NCBI GenBank assembly: GCA_025024175.1
Contig: QCXZ01000003.1
Coordinates: 36,356,257-36,420,256 of the forward strand
Origin: Rhyzopertha dominica
Taxonomy: Eukaryota > Arthropoda > Insecta > Coleoptera > Bostrichidae
DNA: 64,000 bases
Direction: 5' to 3'
The notes under the pieces were generated by a model, which searched no databases, was not told where the DNA came from, and saw nothing but the letters and a program-made list of their open reading frames with translations. Position numbers and translations under genes: made by a program. Numbering within the stretch: position 1 is the stretch's first letter; every line of letters starts with the position of its first letter. Positions 55,822 to 64,000 of the stretch are shown in pieces.

Positions 55822-58423
55822 CCCTTGTGTATACNTATTATAGTGTGCTCACCTACATTGCGAAAAAACGGACAGATTNTGGGGGCGAAATGCGAGTGTT
55901 TCTGGGGGCAGACGTTTGATGGCGCTGTAACGAATTTGTAAAATAGAAGTAATTGACGTTACCGGCATTTTGAGTACCCCTCATGTCCACTACTTTAAAA
56001 CCTATCCTTTGCCGATGTTGCCAAGTGATGCTATAGTTACGCGAGCGCAGAATACGAGTTCCAATCATAAATAGTGTATCCATATAAATTTGTATTATAA
56101 TACGTATTAAAAGCAAAATCTTATGTCTTATGCAGCCATACTATCCTACAAATCATTTTTTTAATTCGTATAATGAACGTGTAATCTCTATAAATGTTCT
56201 TGTACTTATATGCAAAATACAAACTGCTAACACAGCTTTCTAAGAGTAACGCCTACGCCTATCGCAGGATATCGCATTAAAAGATGAACTCGGTTTTTTA
56301 TAAATGCTTGGGTTGTTATTCCTGATACGATTTATTGACTACCTATTTATATAAGTACTTTGTCTAACAGGCAAAAGAAATCAGATCATTCAATATTACG
56401 TTTACTGTCCCGCAGCAATTCAAATCTCAGATATCTGTTTTACTATAACCAGACGGTCCGTGCAATAATACTTCGAAAAACAATCGAACGAGCAATAAAA
56501 CAGTTTTGCAAGCCTTGACAAACGAGACTCCCGAAGATAGGTCGTGTGAGGGTAGGTCAGGCTACAATGTTTGTTATTTCATCGACTATGTAGTAAATGA
56601 GATACGGCTTCGGACACCGAATGTAACATAATAAGAGATGTGCTTAAAGATAATTGGGTAAAAAGACAAATAATAAGAATAAATGGATCTGTTGTTAATG
56701 TGTTATAACCAAATACGTCTTTCAATTCTATTTCCAAACTAAATTTTCGCAAAACCAATAATACATAAATGCCAGCATTTCAACCTCTCCGCTGAACTCT
56801 TCAGTGGCTTAACAACTATAACTAATCAAAACAATAAAAGCCAGTCAAACATATGGGGAAGAATTTGTTTATATTATATATTCGGCTATTCTCTTGTGTT
56901 AAGTGGGTTATTTCGAGGCGTACGATCTGTGTTTAGCAGATGGTTTAAAATGCGTTTCATATAGGTAAATAGCCTCTAAGGCGTTCAAGTTGGACACGTG
57001 TTAACAGTTTTATATTTTTGACGTTGGTTATGATAAATCCGGGATCTGCTGCTTCCATATTATGCAGTTCTAGTGGGGACTTTTTTCTGTCTCTATTGTT
57101 TACATGATGCATATTATGGCCTTTGAATCTAAAGCTGGGTCCACATTATTAAAAATTTGTGATGTGTGCCGTTCATAAGTGCTCGGCCCATGCGTCAAAA
57201 AAGCAGCACCTTCAGAGATTTTCAACTGATTTTAGACATCAGGAATTACTGTCATCCCAATCGATTGCTTTTCTGTGACACAGTGGTTTGTTCTACAAGT
57301 CTTAATCTTTTTTTTTGTTTTTCTGGTTATTCTGTTTTGATATCAAATTATACAGGACAATGAACATCGCACATCTTTGGACCAGTTACACTAACAGTAA
57401 TTCAGAGAATTGAAACATCTAACATGAAGACCTGATGTCCTGATGTCAACAGCAAGAAAATATCCATTGTGCTTAGTTTTGCAGCAAATCTTGTTTTCAT
57501 TTTTGAAGCGTCTACATAGCGTTTATGTTTTAACGCAAATTCCTTTTGATGTTCGTCAAAAAAACCACCAACCGACGGATAGCGTGCATCGTGCGCGACA
57601 GATATTTTTACGTTGATTTTTATGCGCCGCACACGTATGCACTACATTATTAATATACATTTTTACGGCTCACACTGCACAATGCAAATTTTTACTAATG
57701 TGGACCCGGCTTAATACTTAGGCACCTATATTGTGTTTGGCCTGCTGTGTACTTTTTTCATATGGGGAGCATTTAATATCATAAATTCTATATTAGTTTA
57801 ACACGTCTTCTTTATCCAAAATGTTACCTAATAGGATTGTTAATATACAGATAGATAGTAATCTTCAATACATTCAATACAAATTAAAGTTAAAAAATTC
57901 CATTAATATTAAAAAGCTATGCTTTACCAAAAATTCATAATCTACGAGATAAATATCAAAATAGGTATAGTCGGAAATGTAAACGTATAAATTGCCAGCG
58001 ATCTTTGTATGAAACGGTTTTTTAATATACATATTTTTTTAGCCATTGCCTATCGGAACTTTGCCATTTGCATGCCATGATGTGCAGAATCGCGAATGTC
58101 GAAAATGCTCATTTTTCGATGGCTCGTGCAGGTGCACGTATATCGTATATCAATCACGCTGTTATTAGAAGTTGTTTGATCCCCCGCGTTCCCTCAACCG
58201 TGCTCACTAGTCCTAGTCGTGTAATGCAGACATTTAATGGAAGGGGTACAGTCTCATATTCCCCTTTAACGAAATTCAAAGCTCCGATTTACCGCATTTA
58301 ATACCATGTAGCAGTTCCGATGTTTACCGCTACGTACCGCCACCATACAGAGATAAATTAGCAAAATAGGTGTCCGCGATAAATCCCATAAGGTGAGCAC
58401 ACTATAATATGTATACACAAGGG
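55822..58423. mobile_element. 2.6 kb non-autonomous element nested in the mariner terminal repeat
   Basis: CCCTTGTGTATAC and GTATACACAAGGG are inverted ends, extended inwards by TATAGTGTGCTCACC. TATAA is duplicated at 55817-55821 and 58424-58428. The insertion splits the left terminal repeat of the mariner. No convincing ORF. Superfamily undetermined. Confidence 0.85.
57133..57711. mobile_element. 579 bp MITE, TAA duplication (PIF/Harbinger-like)
   Basis: AGCTGGGTCCACATTA and TAATGTGGACCCGGCT are inverted ends with TAA on both sides (57130-57132, 57712-57714). A 3 bp TWA duplication and such termini fit PIF/Harbinger. The small minus-strand ORF inside (57402-57632) has no recognised motif. 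Confidence 0.82.
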
Positions 58424-58904
58424 TATAACTTTTTTTGATATAACGTCCGCCTACTGAGATATTCACCCCTAAAGCTTTTTTGAAAAAATTGGTTTCTCCG
58501 AAATATCTTTTATACCGCCTGATATAATTTGATGAAATTTTCGCCATTAATATTTATAATGCAGGCGGTTAGAATAGTGCAGACACAGTTTTTGTAACTG
58601 CACGGGGAAGTTGGGGGTAAACTACCCTTCACCGTTTTTCTCTCTTAATTTTAAGGCGGGTAAGATTTTTCCCCGAAATAGGCGTTCTTCAATTCTATCA
58701 AACTTAAGAAGAAAAAAAGGTACTCTTTATTCATTACCCTAATGTTAACCGTTTTCGAGAAAAATGCTGTTGAATTACATGGTACACATTTTCACTTGCG
58801 TCCACACGAGCAATTTAATTTTTAGAGTAGGCGCTAAAAAATATTATTAGCTGTCACTCCATTTAATTTTGCTGGTGTGATTGTTATCCAACAATCATTT
58901 TAAA

Positions 58905-60032
58905 ATGGAATATTCATTTCCTGAATATGCTGACATGCATTTAGTGTATGGTCTAGCCCTTGGTAATAGTACAGAAGCTGTGAGGTTGTACGCAGAACGA
59001 TTTCCTGACCGTAGGATTCCTGATCGGAAAACTTTTGAACGGGTTGATAGACGTTTAAGGGAGACAGGTGGGACATAAAATTATCCATAAAGGCATGTTT
59101 ATATCAATTTGTAATTATTAGGAAAATTTGTAAAAGATAGCTTGAACGGTGGCGTCCAAAGAAGAGTACGCACAGTGGTCCTAGAGGAGAACGTTTTGGA
59201 TAGCGTGGCTGCGGATCCTACCAATAGTATTAGAAAACTTGCGGTGCAACACAATGTGTCCAAAAACACTATTTCCAGAATTTTTCAAGAACAATTACTG
59301 CACCCTTTTCATGTTCAAAAGGTACATGCTCTAAGTCATGAAGATTTTCCTGCTAGAGTGGAATTTTCAAATTGGGTCTTAGAACAGCACACAAATAACA
59401 GGGATTTTATTAGTTCGATTCTTTATTCAGATGAGGCTGGTTTCACGAAAAACGGTGTAATAAATTCACACAATTTACATGTTTGGGCGGACGAAAACCC
59501 TAATTCCACAGTGGTTGCAAGACACCAGTTCCAGTTTCAGTCTGTTAATGTTTGGGCGGGAATCATAGGGGACCATTTAATAGGACCATATGTGCTACCT
59601 CCAAGATTAAATGGGGAACTCTATTTGCAGTTCCTTCAAAATAACTTACAACAGCTTTTAGAAGACGTTCCATTAGCAACCAGAAGAAACATGTGGTTCA
59701 TGCATGATGGCGCACCACCCCACTTTAGTATTGCTGTGCGACAATTTTTAAATAATGCGTATCCAAATCGATGGATAGGTCGAGGAGGACCTGTTGCTTG
59801 TCCTCCTCGATCGCCAGATTTTAACCCTCTCGATTTCTATTTGTGGGGGCACCTGAAAAACTTAGTTTACTCTACTCCTGTAGAAACGAGGGATAATCTA
59901 ATAGAACGTATAGTATTTTACTGTGATGAAATACGTAATAACGCNGCCGTGTTTTGGAGAATCCGGCAGTCTTTAATTCGTCGGGCCCGAAAATGCATTG
60001 AAGTTGGAGGAGCTCATGTTGAAGCTTCTTAA
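58905..60032 (+). CDS. Mariner-type transposase (one 54 bp intron)
   Basis: Exons 58905-59067 and 59122-60032, intron 59068-59121 (GT...AG, phase 1), 357 residues. ATG 58905 starts the DUF4817 helix-turn-helix region (E-Y-A-D-M-H-L-V-Y-G, F-P-D-R-R-I-P, R-L-R-E-T-G). A second HTH follows (V-S-K-N-T-I-S-R). The DDE/D domain has D in L-Y-S-D-E-A-G-F, D in F-M-H-D-G-A-P-P-H, and D in R-S-P-D-F-N-P-L-D, with 36 residues between the last two. The length is usual for the group. The only flaw is one N base near 59944. The enzyme would cut and paste the element at TA sites. Confidence 0.9.
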
Positions 60033-60551
60033 TTTTTTTTTTGTAGCTCCATGTAGTTTTTAAGTGTTCTTCGTAATGTTATATTTATGTAATTATTTAA
60101 TAAATACAATAATTATAACCATGTTATTCAAGTACATTTTTCTCGAAAACGGTTAACTTTAGGGTAATGAATAAAGAGTACCTTTTTTTCTTCTTAAGTT
60201 TGGGAGAATTGAAAAAGCCTATTTCGGGGAAAAAATCTTACCCGCCTTAAAATTAAGAGAAAAAAACGGTGAAGGGTAGTTTACCCCCAACTTGCCCGTG
60301 CAATTACAAAAACTGTGTCTGCACTATTCTAACCGCCTCCATTTTAAATATTAATGGCGAAAATTTCATCAAATTATATCAAGCGGTATAAAAGATATTT
60401 CGGAGAAACCACTTTTTCCAAAGGAGCTTTAGGGGTGAATATCTCAGTAGGCGAACGATATATCAAAAAAAGTTATACTGTAAAATAGTGATGTTTTTAG
60501 CTCAGCTATCAGATCCCGAGATATTGCCCACATGTTCAGGGACACCCTGTA

Positions 60552-61019
60552 TAATCCTTTTTTGAAGTTTTTCACTCCATTTTCAGCTAATCCATTTGTC
60601 GCTGGATGATGAGGTGCTATTGTTCGATGTTTGATTCCATTTCGTTTTAAAAAGGTTTCAAATTCGTTTGACACCAGTTGTGGGCCATTGTCTGACACAA
60701 GCATACGAGGTATTCCCCATCTGGAACAGTACTCTCGTACTCTGGCTATGGTGGCTTCTGTCGTAGTTGATGTCATTTTATAGATTTCTGGCCATTTGGA
60801 AAATGCATCAACTATTATTAAATAGTGTCGGTTATCTATTGGTCCTAGAAAATCTATATGAATTCTTTCACCAGGCTGTTTTGGTAAAAACCAAGGGGTA
60901 GTTAAAGATTTTGGTGGATCTCCTGTGCTCCTCAGACATGACATACAAGATTTCGACATATTTTCAATTTCTTGATCCATCTTTGGCCACCAAAAGTATG
61001 ATCTGGCAATTGATTTCAT
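60552..61019 (-). pseudogene. pol: Gypsy 2 integrase core
   Basis: Encodes W-W-P-K-M, the zinc-binding C-x-x-C (S-C-M-S-C), then D in H-I-D-F-L-G-P, D in V-S-D-N-G-P-Q and E in G-L-A-E-N-G-V: a full DDE set. The frame is shifted relative to RNase H upstream and is cut at 60552 by the mariner insertion. Confidence 0.9.
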
Positions 61020-61140
61020 CTTAAAATTCCTAGATGACTAGCATGGAGTTCTTCCAATAGTTGTGATCTCAATTTATTGGGAATGATAACTCTGTATCCC
61101 CACAATAAACAATCTTGCTCACATGTAATTTGATCTCTTC

Positions 61141-61785
61141 TCATAAAGTATACTTTAACACATCGTCCTTCATATATTTAGGCCAACCTTTCATAGCATA
61201 ATGCCATACTTTGCTCAATATGGGATCTCGTTTAGTTTCAACACTAATTCTCATACTCGTAATTGGAATTCCCTCCGCTATTATTAAATTTAAATGGATT
61301 GATACCTCATTTGTCTCAATCGTTTTTATTGGATGGCGACTAAGCATGTCGGCTACATTGTTGTCGATTCCTTTGATATATTCCATTTTATAATCAAATC
61401 CAGACAAATATAATGCCCAACGATGTACCCTGCTAGAAGCCATTGGTGGAATTCCATGTTTTTCCCCTAACAGTGACAATAATAGTTTGTGGTCGGTTTT
61501 GATTGTGAATTGCTGCCCCAGCAGATAATGATGTAGCTTCTTAACTGCCCAGAAAACAGCTAAACCTTCTTTATCTAATACAGAATAATTATTCTCTGCA
61601 TTTGACAACGTTCTTGAAATAAAAAGTACTGGTCGTATATCACCGTTCTTCATTTGATGCGATAGTGATGCTGCAATGCCATTCTGCGAAGCATCAGTTG
61701 ATAGAATTATTGGTAATTCTGGATCAAAATGTGTCAGAACGTTATCCGATGATATAATCTCTTTAATCTTGTTAAATGCTACTTC
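61141..61785 (-). pseudogene. pol: Gypsy 2 RNase H segment
   Basis: In the same frame as the RT upstream but beyond its stop at 61786. Motifs: T-D-A-S in the first block, L-D-K-E-G-L-A, T-D-H-K-L-L and N-V-A-D-M-L-S-R. It ends at a stop at 61141, after which the frame changes towards the integrase core. Confidence 0.85.
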
Positions 61786-63159
61786 TCAATCATGGTTCCA
61801 CTCAAAGCGGTTATTCTTTTTCAGCAATTGATAANTGGGTTTCATAATACTTGAAACATTTCGTACAAATTTACTANAATAGTTGACCAAACCAGCAAAG
61901 CTTTTTACCTGTGTTGTGTTTTGTGGTTGCGGAGCTTCTAAAATAGCCTTTATTTTGTCCGTATTCTTCTTGAGTCCAAATTTTGTTATCGTGTGACCTA
62001 AATAATTGATTTCCTCTTGGAAAAACACACATTTACTCAGCCTTATTCTGAATCCTGCTTCTTGCAATTTCAGAAATACTCTTCGTAAATTTTCTTCATG
62101 CTCTCTTCTTGTTTCTCCTGTTATTATAATGTCATCAACAAAATTTGCAACACCATCCAAACCTTGTAATGTCTGTTCAAGCGTCTTCTGAAATATGGAG
62201 CTGGGAGGAGTTATTCCAAATGGTAATCGATTCAGTTTGTATAGACCTTTATGCGTCGACCATGCTAAAAGTTTTGATGATTCTTCGTCTAAACAAAGTT
62301 GATTATACGCATTACTTAAATCAATTTTTGTGAAACTCTCCCCTCCATTCAGCTTAACAAATATATCCTCGATCCTTGGAAGCGGATATCTGACATTGAT
62401 TATAGCCTTATTTACTGTTACCTTATAGTCACCGCAGATTCTAATGGTTCCATCACTTTTCCGGACCGGTACTAAAGGAGTTCCCCAGTCACTGCTCTCT
62501 ATTGGTGAAATAACACCTTCATCCAACAGTCTTTTCAATTCATTTTCAACTTTTGTCTTAAATACAAANGGGATTGGTCTGGGTTTTATGAAAATGGGGT
62601 TTATGTCATTTTTTACAGATAATTTAAAGATTTTATATTTATAACAGCCTAAACTGTTACTAAACAGTTCTTTAAAATCATTCAAAATACCATCCAACCC
62701 ACTATTTACATTCAAAATGTCTGTTTTCAATTTGAAATTAAATCTTTGCAGAAAATCGCGCCCTAGTAAATTTTGGCTGCCATTTTTTACAACGTACAAT
62801 TGAAAATCAACAATTGTATTATTATATTTTAGTTTTACATCCATGCTACCTAGTGTTTCGATTCTATTTTTTGAACAGTCACGCAAAATCACCATGCTCT
62901 GCTGAAACTTACATTTCTGAAAATGTTGTAAATATGTTTTCTCTGTTATAATTGACAGGGCCGCACCGCTATCAATTTGCATAGACACATTTACATCATT
63001 GATTGAAACAACCTTATAGACAGGATTACAACTATTAAATGATATATTGTAAATTTCGTCTATATCTTCTGCATCACAAGGATCTTCTGTTTCAACCATG
63101 GATCTGACAGTAGAGGTGGATGGAGCAATGAGAGAGAGGCTATGTTGCCTACACAACAT
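61786..63159 (-). pseudogene. pol: Gypsy 2 protease and reverse transcriptase
   Basis: 458 codons from ATG 63159. Protease: Q-I-D-S-G-A-A (Asp-Ser-Gly active site) near residue 50. RT: G-T-P-L-V-P-V-R-K, R-L-P-F-G-I, and the catalytic F-V-D-D-I-I-I. It ends at an in-frame TGA at 61786 just before RNase H, and contains three N bases. The gag part expected upstream is not visible. Confidence 0.88.
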
Positions 63160-63161
63160 GG

Positions 63162-63487
63162 TCACGTGACGGGTGGCAAAAAATTAAAGTTGGGTAAAAT
63201 GACTTATCTTGCTGATTCATGTTACTGAATCGCGCACTTACTTAAGATTCCAATCAATGCATCAGCTCCCGAAAAGTCAATACAAATGATCTGAGCGACG
63301 TAAGAGTTACACGGTGATCGAAATTCGACATTCTCAATTCCAACGAAGCGCGTTTTACATTACTTCGACTTAAACATACCATTATCACGAAATTACGATT
63401 CTGGTTCTGTTCACGGACTGCAATCATGCGCATCACGGCTGCGTTGCCGATACGAAAACGACCTGGATCACGTGACGGGTGGCAAAA
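63162..63487 (+). repeat. 20 bp direct repeat flanking 286 bp
   Basis: TCACGTGACGGGTGGCAAAA occurs at 63162-63181 and 63468-63487. It marks the place where gypsy 2 coding sequence stops being recognisable and may be a target duplication or the scar of a deletion. Confidence 0.6.
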
Positions 63488-64000
63488 GAGAAAACACTAT
63501 TATGCGCGTAAATGAAGTTTGCGGCGAAATTTTCGTATTTCATTTATAAAGTCGCCAGTTACACATATGTATTGTAAGTGACATTTTATAGTGTTCTGGT
63601 GATATGAACGCATTATGGCTTTATCCAGCAATACCTACACTTATTTCGAGAAATGAACTGGAATATCAATAGAAGTTCTGGCATAGGCTGCAAAAAAAAA
63701 GCGAATTCTTTTTTATTTAACAAAAATGTTTTGAACAAGCTGCCAAAATCAATGTAGTGGCATGTTAATCCGCCGTCGGCTTCATACTTAAGCGGCCTTT
63801 GGGAAACCGGGTTAAATCAGTGATAAGCACGTAATTTGGATAATAAATAAGTGACCAAATTCTGATATTAAAAGGTCAATACCTAAAAGTTGAAGCGGTC
63901 CTCAATTCTAGACCCCTATCTGTTAAGGCGAATAGGGATTTTTTAGGATAGAATCCCTTTTTCCTCTTTTACCTTCTCGTTCCATATTTTCGTAATTACC
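63488..64000. other. Unassigned end of window
   Basis: No ORF or repeat boundary recognised. It could be the decayed 5' part of gypsy element 2. Confidence 0.35.

Larger units (their letters stand above)
55745..60549 (+). mobile_element. Mariner-type element (DUF4817 group) inside gypsy 2
   Basis: CAGGGTGTCCCTGAACATG at 55745 is inverted at the right end (60549), with TA on both sides (55743-55744, 60550-60551). The terminal repeats are long (about 400 bp; inner parts at 58430-58790 and 60130-60490) and bound a transposase gene at 58905-60032. Without the nested 2.6 kb insertion the element is about 2.2 kb. Transposase and termini look well preserved, so it may be recent. Confidence 0.92.
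55002..63165 (-). mobile_element. Second Ty3/gypsy element, broken and interrupted (5' part not identified)
   Basis: On the minus strand protease, RT, RNase H and integrase occur in gypsy order from 63159 down to 55187, then a polypurine tract (AAAAAGGGGG, 55179-55169) and a 164 bp 3' LTR (55165-55002; TG...CA). The gag region and 5' LTR were not identified up to 64000, so the element is truncated or extends beyond the window. It has an in-frame stop, frame breaks and a 4.8 kb mariner insertion in its integrase. It lies 1.7 kb upstream of the receptor ATG. Confidence 0.88.

Noticed and set aside
57402..57632. 76-codon minus-strand ORF inside the PIF-like MITE
   Set aside because: No transposase or Myb-like motif; length is compatible with chance.

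Overview
The window is insect genomic DNA: AT-rich, intron-bearing, dense in eukaryotic transposons, with an IMD-pathway type peptidoglycan recognition receptor. I cannot name the order or species. Isolated N bases and one 100-N gap (36451-36550) mark it as a draft assembly. The only host gene I can support is on the minus strand and fills most of the window: a PGRP-LC-like receptor in three coding exons (53318-52949, 20256-20071, 5732-5197). All splice sites are GT/AG, all junctions are phase 1, and the product is 363 residues: a cytoplasmic domain with a RHIM-like motif, one transmembrane helix, and a PGRP domain lacking two of the four amidase zinc ligands. Intron 1 is about 32.7 kb and intron 2 about 14.3 kb; both are packed with transposable elements.

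Layout. 1-4212: sequence downstream of the receptor gene with a decayed Tc1 transposase. 4213-5182: a foldback MITE ending 14 bp from the receptor stop codon, so it probably supplies the 3' UTR. 5733-20070 (intron 2): a decayed LINE, unassigned AT-rich DNA, a Ty3/gypsy element with identical LTRs (11935-16861), and a foldback repeat with a hammerhead-like motif (18702-19852). 20257-52948 (intron 1): hAT and mariner remnants, several MITEs with clean target duplications, a 20.6 kb foldback Mutator-like element (24694-45260), a mariner remnant, a second copy of the 3' MITE family, a foldback element carrying a retroposon-like insertion, and a perfect 153 bp tandem duplication. 53319-54090: probable promoter region with NF-kB-like sites. 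54091-64000: a foldback repeat, then a second, broken gypsy element whose integrase is split by a mariner element, which itself holds two further nested elements.

The most unusual object is the foldback Mutator-like element. It has 273 bp unique terminal inverted repeats, a 9 bp target duplication (TATTTATAT), and subterminal arrays of a 141 bp satellite in opposite orientation at the two ends. Its core gene, read through one shared in-frame TAA, combines a MULE DDE transposase, a Ulp1/C48-type cysteine protease domain and a PHD finger in one reading frame of about 1308 codons. The core and right-hand array appear twice, on either side of the N gap. The satellite variants occur in the same order in both and indel errors cluster at the gap edges, so much or all of this duplication is probably two overlapping contigs (or two haplotypes) that were not merged; the real element would then be about 12.5 kb.
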